Assembly: GCA_963585895.1 (NCBI GenBank)
Contig: CAUZXS010004374.1
Coordinates: 1-64,000 of the forward strand
Direction: 5' to 3'
From: Sepioteuthis lessoniana
Taxonomy: Eukaryota; Mollusca; Cephalopoda; Myopsida; Loliginidae
DNA: 64,000 bases
Position 1 is the stretch's first letter. Each line of letters begins with the position of its first letter. Shown one piece after another: positions 20,976 through 28,985 of this stretch. Both the position numbers and the translations under genes were made by a program. The notes below the pieces were generated by a model that was given only the letters and a program-made list of their open reading frames with translations, was not told where the DNA came from and did no database searches.

Positions 20976-22814
20976 TAATATAGCAGAGTCATAATCTTTA
21001 GATGTGAACTTGAAAGAAGCTTTTGAGTAAAGTTATCTAAAACAAAATGAAAATGCTTTTATTGAATAAAGTCATAAATAATTTCTGTTTTTTCAAATCT
21101 AGTTGTAACTATGCATTTTAAAATTCCATTGTTTTAAATGCAACTGAAAATTACTTGATTAAAGAGTGCCATCATTGGTTATTCTTATTTCAGTTGTGAC
21201 AGTCCGTCGTAATTTAATCTATGATTTTACACCCCTAAAATGGAACAACTGAAAGTGTATATTCGACTGGAAAATTTGTGGTGTTTATGGCCAATATGTC
21301 ATTACCAACTGCCAAATCCAAAATTGTTTTTCAAAGTTTTGTTCTCCTGATACATTATTTAGAGCTGAACCTAGACTAGGATGCTGATCAAGATGCTTTA
21401 TGAGAATTGGTGAAATGTAATCTGCCCAAAAGTACTAAAGAATTATCACTTGACCTCAGTGCATCCCAATCCACAAACTGCTGCCACTCCATGGCAAGAA
21501 TATCATTACAGGTGACAAAAAAATGGATCTTTTATGAAAATGTTCAATGCAAAAGGCAGTGGATTGACAGGGATGAATCCCTGCAGCCCATCTCAAAGGT
21601 GGAGCTTCATATAAGAAAAGTTATGCTGTGTGTATGGTGGGATTACCACAGAATTATTCATTTTGAGTTTTTAAATCATAACCAGACACTCAATGCAGAT
21701 TTATACTCTCAACAGCTGCAACATGTGCATGAAAACCTTCAAAGAAAATGCCTTGCACTTGTCAACTGGAGAAATATTCTGTTTCTTGTGATAACACAAG
21801 GCCATATTCAACAAGAATCATGCAGGAAAAAAATTTTGAATTTGGTCTGGTCTATTCTACTCCATCCTCCATACTCAGCAGACCACACACCAAGAGATTT
21901 CTATCTTTTTCTCATACTCTGAATAACAAAAGATTTTCTCAAAAAGATTAGGTGAAAATATTTGTGGAAAAAGTGGGTAGAGTAGTCATCAGTGGTCCAA
22001 GAGACCTGGGTTCAACCCAAGGTCGCATCATACCAAAGACTTGAAAAATGGTACTTGATATCTCCTTGCTTAACACTCAGCAATATAAGGTACATATCAA
22101 GGGTAAAGTGGAGCAATCCAGGGAAATGTTGGTTGGTTGGTTTCTTTGTTTAATGGCATATCAAACTTTGTAGTTTATTTAATGCCAAAGCTATTCTCCT
22201 AGAAGAACAATAGTGGTACTATTTAACCCATAGCTGGGAGGATGGGGGGGGGTTCATGCCTTTCCCAAGGGTATTTGCCCGAAAATGAACATAATAGCCC
22301 GACTGGAGTTCGAACTCGCTTACTACAATTCCGGAGTCCATCGCTTTAACCATTACACCACGAGGACACCCCCAATCCAGGGATAGGAGTAGTGCCCTCC
22401 CCTACATCTCGGTATTGTAGCTATTGAAAAAGGACCCTTCTGGTCACCAACTTTACTTACTCAAGCTTGAAACCAGCTGAATTTTACATGAGAGGAATCA
22501 ACAAGCTGCCTGATAAACGGCAAGAGGTGATTCAAAATAATGGTGAATATACTACTGATTGAAATCTATACATGAATAAATTATATTTTACTAAAACCAA
22601 AATGATTTATCATTCAATGCAATAATACATCTTAATATTATTGTTTGATTCTAATTTTATTTTTTCCTTTCCATACAGGATTCTGATCCACGCCTGTCAA
22701 CTAGGTTCTTGGACACTCCTCTTCTCAAAGGCTCTTTTCACACTTTGCATCAGTGTCATTGCCCTGCAGATGTACCTTGGCATGTACAGGCAAACATCAA
22801 ACTCTTATTATTAA
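4205..22814 (+). CDS. TMEM147: TMEM147, BOS complex subunit (5 of about 6 coding exons in window)
   Basis: TMEM147 is a small seven-helix ER membrane protein. With nicalin (NCLN) and NOMO it forms the BOS complex of the multipass translocon, which aids insertion of multi-spanning membrane proteins. Exons at 4205-4340, 11848-11984, 15878-15962, 18478-18599 and 22679-22814 join in a continuous frame to 204 codons ending in TAA (22812-22814). Signature stretches include [54 protein letters not shown] and LGSWTLL, closely matching the animal family. The N-terminal exon (start codon and first helix, about 25 residues) was not found between 1 and 4204 and is presumably upstream. All donors are GTGAGT or GTAAGT and all acceptors end in AG. 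Introns are filled with repeats. The gene is probably functional, since there are no stops or frameshifts. Confidence 0.95.
4582..4990 (+). repeat. Family D SINE-like element in TMEM147 intron
   Basis: Starts near 'gatggtccagttgactgggg', passes the family D landmarks 'aactgcatctttgcagagg', 'gagtgtcctggatatgat' and 'tggagctttgg', then two internal subrepeats ('actgtgtacttatgctaaac'). It ends in the hairpin tail GGCATTAAATAACC..GGTTGATAT and CCAAACC. Confidence 0.7.
5417..5642. mobile_element. MITE with about 28-bp terminal inverted repeats
   Basis: The left end GGTGTCTCAAAACAGATGC (preceded by TA and CA) is mirrored at 5612-5638 by GTTGCATCTATTTTGAGACA, the two arms differing by one base over about 27 bp. 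The last few bases of the right end have diverged. Length is about 226 bp and no ORF is meaningful. TA at the left border and a CAGGGTGTCTC-like end fit a Tc1/mariner-type nonautonomous element. It lies in the second visible TMEM147 intron. Confidence 0.7.
5845..6020 (-). repeat. Family A SINE fragment (antisense)
   Basis: The antisense landmarks 'ctttctcctagac', 'ctatagctaagg' and 'ttcatacctttcacaagggc' place this as a diverged family A body. Confidence 0.5.
6028..6350 (+). repeat. Family D SINE-like element
   Basis: Carries 'gttggagctttggggaatg', three internal subrepeats around 'cttatgctaaactgaatt', and the hairpin tail GGCATTGAATAACC..GGGTTGATATGG followed by AACCAAA. The first part of the family is missing. 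Confidence 0.65.
6560..6945 (+). pseudogene. LINE copy with internal deletion
   Basis: The 5' part matches the RT entry region of the 42520 ORF ([14 protein letters not shown], then PPELWKT). At about 6675 it jumps directly to the C-terminal region (SWRQ, then [19 protein letters not shown]) and ends in GACATGATGATGATGATGATGA. Compared with the long copy, about 1.1 kb is missing between GTGGAAGAC and AAGTCCTGG. A 101-codon frame (6643-6948) spans the junction but lacks all catalytic motifs. Confidence 0.8.
7381..7422. repeat. (CA)n microsatellite
   Basis: A long perfect CA run next to a CG-rich GCGCGC patch. Confidence 0.95.
7466..7662 (-). repeat. Family B SINE (antisense)
   Basis: Begins with the inverted hairpin tail (TGGCATATCAACC..GGTTATTTAAT) and runs through 'gtgatactatttatgggtg' to a degraded tRNA-like head at 'tagccattacaccat'. 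Confidence 0.7.
7697..7915. mobile_element. Fold-back MITE, copy 1 (about 60-bp inverted arms)
   Basis: The left arm, from 'ttgtcaaaatgaatatcatt' through 'cagcattgaaac', is mirrored by the right arm starting 'gtttcaatgctgtaaatttt' and ending 'tccattttgattgtgt'. A related copy lies at 50216-50470, and both copies share about 90 bp of extra sequence after the right arm ('gaaataataaaat'). There is no coding potential. It is intronic in TMEM147. Confidence 0.7.
8250..8700 (-). repeat. Family B SINE (antisense) split by a family C SINE
   Basis: The tail part 8250-8332 stops at 'agaagaacagta'. The body resumes at about 8586 with 'gtggtactatttaaccc', which in intact copies is directly adjacent. The family C element fills the gap, so B is older than C here. 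Confidence 0.75.
8333..8583 (-). repeat. Family C SINE nested in family B
   Basis: The antisense end 'gttggcgactgtagtcgagg' comes first and the tRNA-like head (plus-strand GGGATTGAACCCAGGTCTCC, the inverted B box) comes last, near 8525-8580. Confidence 0.8.
8700..9300. other. AT-rich intron sequence, no assignable gene
   Basis: Nothing coding is recognised. A short block around 8065-8115 ('aaaagtattatgagtgatca') recurs diverged at 9252-9305, suggesting an unclassified old repeat. Confidence 0.4.
9305..9840 (-). repeat. Family D SINE-like element, near full length (antisense)
   Basis: Starts with the inverted hairpin tail (TGGCATATCAATC..GGTTATCTTATGCC). Four subrepeats around 'caattcagtttagcataa' follow, then 'ccccaaagctccagcatta', 'tcatatcctggacac' and 'gagatgcagttgat'. 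One of the more complete copies. Confidence 0.75.
9888..10170 (+). repeat. Family A SINE
   Basis: tRNA-like head 'ggtgcttgtgatgcaatggt' with a B-box-like GTGTTCAAATCC, central block 'actaatacccttgagaaat', body 'gtctaggagaaggaaaac' and end 'cttgtgtcacatcctg'. Confidence 0.75.
10316..10555 (+). repeat. Family A SINE
   Basis: Second of three family A copies in direct orientation within 1 kb. Head with AAGTTCAATTCC, central block 'actcttgggaaagatatga', end 'ggggttgggtaaatata'. Confidence 0.7.
10575..10875 (+). repeat. Family A SINE
   Basis: Third copy in the same direction. Head 'ggtgcttttggtgtgttag' with GGGTTCAAATCC, body 'gtctaagagaaggaaaac', end 'gttggtaaatata'. Confidence 0.75.
11848..11984 (+). 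CDS. TMEM147: TMEM147 coding exon (third)
   Basis: Acceptor ATTGTAG, donor GTAAGT at 11985. Encodes [18 protein letters not shown] and then [13 protein letters not shown], ending with CG of a split arginine codon. It contains two hydrophobic segments of the membrane bundle. Confidence 0.96.
12234..12286. repeat. (GT)n(AT)n compound microsatellite
   Basis: A GT run passes directly into a TA run. Confidence 0.95.
12297..12720 (+). repeat. Family D relic with expanded subrepeats
   Basis: The family D landmarks 'gagtaccccttcattgccat' and 'gtcaaatagatctgtttg' are followed by several degenerate copies of a 50-60 bp unit ('gataggaatacctgaaacca', 'tataactgtgtgcaa'). Confidence 0.55.
13540..14240 (+). 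pseudogene. LINE ORF1 (gag-like, zinc-knuckle) relic
   Basis: The 78-codon frame at 13660-13896 ([20 protein letters not shown]) resembles the N-terminal part of gag-like ORF1 proteins of I/Jockey-type non-LTR elements. Downstream, out of frame, come [12 protein letters not shown], a CG.CG-like knuckle followed by KDP, and NCQENHP, the expected series of CCHC zinc knuckles. Multiple frameshifts and a G-run at 14182-14189 break it. No matching RT is attached. Confidence 0.65.
14250..15290. other. AT-rich intron, only weak repeat debris
   Basis: Possible continuation of the ORF1 relic to about 14600. Two weak hairpin-tail remnants lie at 14840-14870 and 15295-15345 (CATTTAATAACC..GTTGATATGCC), and D-type subrepeats occur around 15075-15185. 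No gene seen. Confidence 0.4.
15357..15382. repeat. Poly(T) tract
   Basis: A long T run in the TMEM147 intron. A second T run is at 16801-16826. Neither has a recognisable retrotransposed body attached, apart from the SINE starting at 16842. Confidence 0.8.
15878..15962 (+). CDS. TMEM147: TMEM147 coding exon (fourth)
   Basis: Acceptor TTCCCCAG, donor GTAAGT at 15963. The first base completes the split arginine. Encodes [20 protein letters not shown] then SFDSNVSL, the most conserved stretch of the family. Confidence 0.97.
16842..17083 (+). repeat. Family B SINE, near complete
   Basis: tRNA-like head with A box 'gtggtgtaatggttaaagcg' and B box GAGTTTGAACTC, central block 'acccttgggaaagatatgaa', 'gattaaatagtatcactgc' and the 3' hairpin GGCATTAAATAACCC..GGTTGATATGCC with an AACAAACC end. 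Confidence 0.85.
17205..17400 (+). repeat. Family B SINE, diverged
   Basis: Head 'tggtgttgtggctaacatg', then GAACTCCAGTCATGC, 'gttaaatagtaccactact', and a hairpin tail with the second arm decayed. Confidence 0.65.
17610..17960 (-). pseudogene. LINE C-terminal relic (antisense) with internal deletion
   Basis: The antisense of the LINE C-terminal region is recognisable: 'ggcaagtcctcttgacagt' (DLPEAM region), 'tgtctgcactgagctgatg' (YIQQLC region), then 'tgctgctttgaggatttatt' (SWRQHPT region) and 'atcaaagagatcggatttcc' (KSDLTDKK region). The stretch encoding the YGHLPP to WRSKDEL part is missing. Confidence 0.7.
18238..18400 (+). repeat. Family D SINE-like fragment
   Basis: Diverged landmarks 'actgtaccctctgcagaag' and 'ctctctgatctggagtgcta' with the 'gggtctcat' block. 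Tail absent. Confidence 0.5.
18478..18599 (+). CDS. TMEM147: TMEM147 coding exon (fifth)
   Basis: Acceptor CTTTGCAG, donor GTAAGT from 18600. Encodes [20 protein letters not shown] and a hydrophobic helix ([13 protein letters not shown]), ending with GA of a split glutamate. Confidence 0.95.
19129..19526. repeat. Large inverted repeat (about 160-bp arms) in TMEM147 intron
   Basis: Arm 1 (19129-19290, antisense) and arm 2 (19365-19526, sense) share long identities such as 'ttatatagacaaaatgtgtc' and 'ccaattccaa.ctaaaaccaa', separated by about 75 bp. Related sequence with the conserved 'gatgatggcc' motif occurs at 45880-46100 and 49565-49985, so the arms are copies of a dispersed repeat. The 'gatgatggcc' end resembles pseudo-LTR ends of Penelope-like elements, but that is only a guess. 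Confidence 0.75.
19718..20220 (+). repeat. Family D SINE-like element, nearly complete
   Basis: Starts 'cagtcggctggggctgtaga', continues 'accaactgcttctctgcag', 'gagtgtccttgatatgac', 'gcaggagctttgagg', four subrepeats ('cttatgctaaactgaattgc'), and the hairpin tail GGCGTTAAATAACC..GGTTGATATGCC plus CCCAACCAACC. A good reference copy. Confidence 0.8.
20598..20670 (+). repeat. Family B/D 3' tail fragment
   Basis: 'ggatggctttagcattagat' then GGTTAATATACCATTAAAT, only the hairpin end of a B copy. Confidence 0.6.
20715..21040. repeat. Tandem repeat of about 122-125 bp
   Basis: The unit landmark 'gtcataatctttagatg' occurs at about 20862 and 20987, with a diverged copy at about 20740. A further copy is at 19580-19680. 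Each unit also carries 'gaaagaagctt' and 'actaacattcttttgat', followed by a TA or TA/GA run. Confidence 0.7.
21970..22455 (+). repeat. Family C SINE nested in mariner (split by family B)
   Basis: tRNA-like head with GGGTTCAACCC near 22010, body 'atggtacttgatatctcc', interrupted at 22124, resuming at 22384 and ending 'gtcaccaactttactta' at about 22455. Confidence 0.8.
22125..22372 (-). repeat. Family B SINE nested in family C, 11-bp target duplication
   Basis: Antisense B copy from the inverted tail 'tggcatatcaaactttgtag' to the head 'accattacaccacgaggac'. Flanked by CAATCCAGGGA at 22114-22124 and 22373-22383, an 11-bp target-site duplication. Confidence 0.85.
22679..22814 (+). CDS. TMEM147: TMEM147 last coding exon and stop
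   Basis: Acceptor CCATACAG. Encodes [20 protein letters not shown], a final hydrophobic helix ([14 protein letters not shown]) and the C-terminus RQTSNSYY before TAA. The end position relative to the helix matches the family. Confidence 0.96.
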
Positions 22815-23300
22815 AAGACAATGCAGTTGAAAAAAAATAGATCTGCGAATGCTTATGTGTGAATGGAAATAATTTGTGTTCAAATTTAAATAAGATTTAT
22901 AAAAATCTGATATAATGCCAAAATATTTGAGACTGTTTAAAAAAAATCTTTTTCTCTAAAAAGGTTTAAAAAAAAAAAAAAAGAAAAAAAATGAAAAAAA
23001 ATCTTTTTTCTAATTTTTCCTTTTATTCATCTCTAAAAAAAAAAAGTAATTAAAAATCATTAAATGCTTCTTCCCCCACCTCCTGTTGTCTTGAACAGCA
23101 ACACTTTTTTTATTTCTCATAAAATGCAAAATAATAAAAAAAAAAAAAAATGATTCACCCTCCCTCCACACTCTCTTTGGTGCTAGATTTAGTTTTTCTT
23201 TTTGTTTAGTTTGGCATCTTCATTTTTTTTATACTAATTAATCAATTTGAAAAAAAAAATCTCAAACATGAGTAAATAAAGTGTTTAAAAAATTATTTTT
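22815..23300 (+). other. TMEM147: TMEM147 3' UTR with candidate poly(A) signal
   Basis: A-rich untranslated sequence after the stop. AATAAA at 23275-23280 followed by GTGTTT is the best polyadenylation signal. No ORF. Extent is inferred. Confidence 0.55.
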
Positions 23301-23344
23301 CATTTTATTTAAAAACTCTTTGATCCTTTCCAACTTAGAAGTTC

Positions 23345-23575
23345 AATATTTCAGACTGAGCAATATCTTAATATACACCATTAGCCTAATATTTTATGTT
23401 GAGTGCTATAATATGATACACCATAAGTCTAATATTTCATGTTGAGGACTATAATATGATACACCATAAGCCTAATATTTCATGTTGAGTGCTATGATAT
23501 GATACACCATAAGCCCAATATTTCATGCTGAGTGCTATTTTACAATGCACTATAAGCCCAATATTTATACAACAT
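23345..23575. repeat. 43-bp minisatellite
   Basis: The unit landmark 'atttcatgttgag' recurs with starts of 'atg(t/c)tgag' at 23396, 23439, 23482 and 23525, a constant 43-bp period. Each unit also carries 'gatacaccataag'. It sits just downstream of the presumed TMEM147 cleavage site. Confidence 0.85.
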
Positions 23576-24104
23576 AGTTCCCATTATAAATAACAGGATT
23601 ATTTAAGTATGGATTGGCACTTTTGAGATGGTGACAGCATTTGTGTTGGCAAGCTGAGAATGTAAGCGCATCAATTTGCTGAGAGCTTTTTAAATTGCTC
23701 TAACAAAAAATGGTACAAATGAAATTGAAGGGAGAATAGATTAAAAAAGTGGAGAAAGACAAACGTGAGGTGATGCAGTAAAGTAAGATTGCTGAATTAT
23801 TGAAAGTTATAGTGGAAGAAAGTAAAGAAGAAAATAAAACTGTAAGAGAGAGATTAAGTAATGTAGTCTACCTGTTTATTATCTGTGGATTAAAGAATCA
23901 TAGATATATTTGAATTGCTTTAAATGTGTTATTATAACAATTAAATTTTTCATTACCTGACAAATGATTAAGTAGATTGATTGCAAATAAAATAATGCAT
24001 AAGCAAATTTGCTCTATAATTAACATCTAATAGTTATCTACCTTGATAAATTATAAGGATTAGGATGAGCCCAAAAGCTGCTCCCACCACCAAATTACAA
24101 TTAG

Positions 24105-24240
24105 TAGTAATTTACTAAGCGCTTTGCTCAGATGTGGTACAAGGCTGTATGAGTGGGTCACCTAATGAGAATCAAACTCACTCGTGAAGTTTTGTTAGTC
24201 TAGCTTGCTAACCATAACACCACCAAAGGTGCCCACATTA
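24105..24240 (-). repeat. Family E tRNA-derived SINE (antisense)
   Basis: 'taatttactaagcgctttgc' first, then 'gaatcaaactcactcgtga' (inverted B box) and 'gctaaccataacaccacca' (inverted A box). Confidence 0.7.
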
Positions 24241-24634
24241 CAATTAGTAAATTGCAAATTGAATTAACCCTTTGCAGTCTCAATTGTATTTATTGATGGA
24301 AAAATTTTATATCTGAAGGATTCAAAATAACATAAAAGAATCCATGATGTTTTTATTTTCACACAAACGAAATTTGGTATTGTAGTTATGCAACATACGT
24401 TTAGAAGGGTAACAAGATGTATCAAAACTATTTAAATTGGTCAATTAGGTCTACAGAAGGTATATAATTTGCTGTTGCAAATATGCAACAAATGGCCTAA
24501 GAGGGTCAAAAATTGCTTTATTCTTTAAGAGCATGTTAATATTGCCCAAACAAGAATCTCTCTTTACTGTGCCACTTTTACTCTGTTAATACAAATATAC
24601 AAAAATCAAAGATTACAAACTACATTTATACTGT

Positions 24635-24750
24635 AAGAGTTGGCTGTTCTGCAAAGACTTACATCAGCTCTGTGCAGACACTGGATGCAAGTCTAGAAGA
24701 CCTACCAGCGGTGATGGATGATAGGGATTGATGGTAAGAAAGTGTTGTAA
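24635..24750 (+). pseudogene. LINE 3' fragment
   Basis: Matches the YIQQLC..DTGC..LEDLPAVMDDRD stretch of the LINE C-terminus and stops without the (ATG)n tail. Confidence 0.65.
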
Positions 24751-24759
24751 CCTAACAAA

Positions 24760-26700
24760 AGGTTACTGAATGAGAAATAACCAAAACAAAGGTTGGAAAT
24801 GAAATGGAAATCTTTATAACATTAATAAAATACAATACTTGTCAACATCATGAAGAAGGTACCCATTGCTAGTGGTGAACTACTTAGCATATTTCACTCC
24901 CAACCCTCACAATAGTGTCCAATGTATTTATGAGGAATGGGACATACCCATTCATAGGTAGGGTATATAACAGGAAGAGATAGGGAACTCCATGCCATCA
25001 GTACAACTTAATGATGATATACTACTGGCGAAGGTGATGCTGTTGGTATTGTTTGAAGGAAACAAAGATGAATGCAAAACAAGAAAAGTAAATTTCTCAA
25101 TTCATTCATGATATGTAGTTAGATTTCTTAATAAATACTATGTATTCTTGAGTAATGAATGACCTTTAATCTTTAGCCACAAGAAAGTGTTTTTCTTTTA
25201 TAATGTGTGTAATGAACAAACTCTAAATTTAGTTATGCTAACCAACCACAATATTTCTTCAACATCCAGTGCAATAAGAGAAAACATTCAAATACTTATA
25301 CTTTCAAAACTAATACAATCAAAATCAATGCAATACTGTAGCCTAAACCTTGATGTAGCCTTTGGTGTTTACTTGGATATTAAACAGTTTATTATGCTGG
25401 AATATAGCATTTGTACATTTCAAAGAATGATATTAATAAATATTCACAATCCTAGGCTAATATTTTAAAAATGTTGGCCATTGTATCCAAAACTCTAATT
25501 TCCTGTTTGTCTGACCCAATATGTTTTTGCTTTGTAAATGCCTAAACAAAGCTTCAAAATGGTAAAGTTTTTATGTAACATTGTTGACTATTTGTAATAT
25601 TTTCACACATTATATATGCAGGTGTTATAAATAGTAAACAATGTTAAGTAAAAATTTTATTCTCTTAGCCTATGAGTAAACTAAGGCTATTAGTGATGAA
25701 GGGACATTTTGGATTGAAGTTACTGTAAGCTTCGGCTAATAAATAAAGTAAATTCTAACTTTTGAAAAACAAATCTCAAGTAATGAATGACCCCTTGTTT
25801 TTTAGTTAAAAGTTTAGTCTTAAAAAGTTTGGTTGTTCACTACATGAGTATTTTTAAAACTAGCATATTGGACCCAACAAAAAACTGAACCATTTTTTAA
25901 TATTGCCGCAAATTTTAATGAAACTTCCATGGCTATCTAAGCCAAGAAGTGATTATCAAAGTTCCCATCTTGTAGTGCAAATTCATAATATTCTAAAAAA
26001 TAATATTCTCAGAAATAACAAAAATGAGGAAATTTCTTAGAATTTTCTTTTCCTTGATTTGATATCTTAATTTGTGATTAGTCTTTTGCTTGTATGCAGT
26101 GTTCTGAGTTTGAAAAAGGACACATTATCACTTCCTATGTGTGTCTAAGCTAGTGAAGATTCATTTGAATTCATGGCAGTAATAAAAAATAGTTTATTAC
26201 TGCCCATTTTTGTCCAATACTGTATTTCATTTGTAGACACCTTATAGTTGTTGAACTAAGCCAACGTTTGGCACAAGGCTATATTTGTGTTGCACCCAAT
26301 CTTCCTGCTTCTGTTTTTCACCCGTTTAACTTTTTACCATTGCAAGGTAAGCTTAGTAAATATCCTAAACTGAAGTCAACAGAAAGTGTCATTAGTGTGA
26401 TTACACGTGCCTAATGTGTTGGACTTGAAGTGAAAATCTGATTAAATATATTTGCCCTGGGATAAGAATTATCTCTCACGCTTTTCTTTCTTTCTCTCTC
26501 TGTCTATCTAACTCTTGTGGACGGTAAGTGACATTAATCCTTTCTCATGTAAGTTTAGCTCTTTAAGCTGCTCTTTCTACTTTGTTCTATTACTAGCTAA
26601 GGTGTTCAATTATCAACTGTATATTGACCAACATTGTTTATGCACATGCAAAACACATTTCCTCCACACTTAACAAATACAAGATGATAAATTTATATAT
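24760..26700. other. Intergenic AT-rich stretch
   Basis: No gene or known repeat recognised. The 93-codon frame at 25187-25468 has no recognisable motif and AT-driven composition, so I do not call it a gene. Confidence 0.5.
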
Positions 26701-26707
26701 ATATATA

Positions 26708-26990
26708 TGCATGCTTGTGGTGTAATGGTCACTGTAGTAGGATATGGACACAACAACCCAAGTTCAAATCCTAGACGAGGCAGTTTACATTTCACAGAAC
26801 ACTAATACCCTTGGGAAAACTTCAAATTGAACTATTCTCGCTCCAACCATGGGTAAATAGTTGGGCAGCCTAGACTCTTTAACCTTGATATAGCAACTAA
26901 TCTAGGAGAAGGAAAACTTTGAATTCAAACCTGTTAAACTCTGCTTAAAAATTGATCTTGTGTTGCTTTTTGCTGGTACAGAGGGGTTGG
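26708..26990 (+). repeat. Family A SINE
   Basis: Head 'gcttgtggtgtaatggtcac' with AAGTTCAAATCC, central block 'actaatacccttgggaaaac', body 'atctaggagaaggaaaac', end 'ggggttgg' followed by (TA)n. Confidence 0.8.
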
Positions 26991-27371
26991 AGATATATAT
27001 ATATATATATATATATAGATAGAGAGTGATTAAAAAAATGTTAACACTGTTATGGGAGAACCCTTATGATATAATTTCAAACAGTCTCCACATGTTCACT
27101 ATCCCTGACAACACATTCTTGGAAAGGTAATTAAAAAAATGTTAATATTTCTATGGGAGTATCTTTACTAGAAAAGCAGAACTGATATTACAAAGACCAC
27201 CTGAGGAAGATTTCAATAATATATTGACAGAGATGGTGAGCAGGTGGAAACTTTAAAATCATAATATCACAAAGGAACTTCCATAGAAATGTTTAGTTTT
27301 TAAAGCACTTTGTATAATAATGTGCCTATTTCCACCCTAAGCCTTGTAACCCTCTCCAAGTCCTTAGTATG

Positions 27372-27500
27372 AGAGTAAACTACATTCAGTAATGAGTCTC
27401 CAGATCTGGAGCCTTGGGGAGTCACTTTTGCTTTGCCATTACTCCCAGATCCACTCTGACCCGAAGTGGTTATACTTGTTAGAGCTCTATCTGTTGGTCA
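27372..27500 (+). repeat. Family D fragment
   Basis: 'ccagatctggagccttgggg', 'gccattactcccagatcc' and 'gttagagctctatc' match the middle of family D. Tail absent. Confidence 0.5.
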
Positions 27501-27689
27501 AATAGATTTATTTGAGAAAATGAAATATTCACCTGTCTTAAAGGATTGGGATGATACAGTACTGAGAAAAAAAGAACTATACTTAATTGTCCTTCCTCGG
27601 GTTTTTATGTCAGCCTTATTTCATTCTGTCATGGATTTCACTAATTTAAAACAATATCAAAGTGGTTCAAACTTTCTCAAATAGTAATT

Positions 27690-28560
27690 AATAAATCTTC
27701 TATGATGGATGGAGCCTTCTTATTGACCATTTTTTTAAAAATTCCACCATAAATTTTCAATTGGATTTAGATCCAGACTGTTCACTGGCCATGTCATTGA
27801 TTTTTATATGCCTTTGATGAAGAAAAGATTTATTTCCTTTTTGACAAGATGCATCATCTTCTTGAAAATTGGTTTCATCATCACCAAACCAATTTTCTAT
27901 CAATGAAATGAGAAAATTATCCAGTATACATATGAATTGATTGTTGAGGTAATGACTGCCATCTCTTCTGATTTTTTAAATGACATGCAACCTCATGTTA
28001 TGAATGGCTTGGGGACTTGGTTTCTTTCATCATCATTTGGACAGCAACAGAATCATCACCTTGACCAATTCATACTCTTGATTCATCACTGATGTCACTT
28101 TCATCTAATTGTCCACAGGACATGATTGTTTCTCTTTAGCCCTCATTTTCTTTTGTTTGTGCTGGTTTTTATTTGGTTTTTCTATATTTAAATTCCATTT
28201 CATTCAGCCAATTTCTTACAGTTCTGTCACAAATATTGACTCCTGTTTTGACCCATGTATTTTTCATTTGTTTTGTTGTACATTTTCTATTTTCAAGGCA
28301 TATTGCTTTGAGTTTTCTATCCTTATACTTTCATGTCTTTCTTGGTCTACCAGTATGTTTTACTTTTTTAACTACTCATTTTCTTTTATATTTGCACCAA
28401 ATTTTAGACACAGCTGATTGGGAACCACCAATGTCGTTCACTACACTCCACTGTGGATTGCCTTCTTGAATGAGTTTTATGATCCTTTCCATTGTTTCAA
28501 TTGACAGTTCTTTTGTTGGAGCCATGTTCCTTTCAATTAGGTATGCCAAAATGCTTATTG
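27690..28560 (-). pseudogene. Tc1-like transposase relic (antisense)
   Basis: On the minus strand a start codon at 28525-28523 opens MAPTKELSIETMERIIKLIQ and continues to GNPQWSVVNDIGGSQSAVSK, a helix-turn-helix start typical of Tc1-like transposases, then a stop, then GRPRKT. Near the other end, 27743-27785 encodes WPVNSLDLNPIENLWW, the classical end of the DDE domain. Stops and frameshifts make it inactive. Terminal inverted repeats were not resolved. Confidence 0.8.
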
Positions 28561-28852
28561 AGGTTGCAAGAACTGTCTTTTAACTGTAGACTAATTTGCA
28601 TTTTTAGGCTTCTATTGGTATTTGTTTTAGAAATACAAATTACAAGATCATACCATAATATTTTCCTCTGCATGGCTTGGAAAAAATTAGACCATTAATT
28701 TAAATAATTTAATCTAGTTTATTTAAGGTACATTTTATAAAACCAGAGTTTTCTGCTATTAAAGAAAAAATATTTTGCATCTTATCTGTTATTAGTTTAT
28801 TTACTGCTAAAAACACTCTAAGTGTGCTAATTCCATAATTTTTGCCAAAGGT

Positions 28853-28985
28853 GTGTATTTACCCAACCCTTCCGCCACAGGCAGGATGTGGTACAAGATC
28901 ATATTTAAAGTGGAGTAAAGTTTGAAATCAGTTTGTCTTTTAGACAGGTTGCTGTACCAAATCTAAAGAAACCAGCCTACCTTAC
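28853..28985 (-). repeat. Family A SINE fragment (antisense)
   Basis: 'tatttacccaacccttccgc', 'caggatgtggtacaaga', 'tagacaggttgctgtacca'. The head is missing. Confidence 0.65.

Larger units (their letters stand above)
21390..22555 (+). pseudogene. Mariner transposase pseudogene
   Basis: The 171-codon frame 21407-21922 shows the mariner order [48 protein letters not shown] and [14 protein letters not shown]. The first catalytic aspartate position (T-x-x-K-W; usually TxDEKW) is lost. The C-terminal part resumes after the SINE insertion at about 22465 ([19 protein letters not shown], then NNGEY). Frameshifts, a missing catalytic residue and the insertion make it dead. Confidence 0.85.
21062..22620 (+). 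mobile_element. Mariner-family DNA transposon relic carrying nested SINEs
   Basis: The left end (TTGAATAAAGTCATAAATAA) and following about 120 bp match the inverted end of the second mariner at 53400-53596. The transposase relic is at 21390-22555 and the right end decays around 22600-22620. A family C SINE and, inside it, a family B SINE interrupt the 3' third. It lies in the last TMEM147 intron, in the same direction as the gene. Confidence 0.75.

Noticed and set aside
21407-21922. 171-codon ORF as a host gene
   Set aside because: It carries mariner transposase motifs, lacks a catalytic residue and is bordered by mariner end sequence.
25187-25468. 93-codon ORF in the intergenic region
   Set aside because: AT-rich, no recognisable domain, no splice or promoter context.
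28109-28469. Two overlapping hydrophobic plus-strand ORFs as membrane proteins
   Set aside because: They are antisense shadows of the Tc1-like transposase relic encoded on the minus strand.
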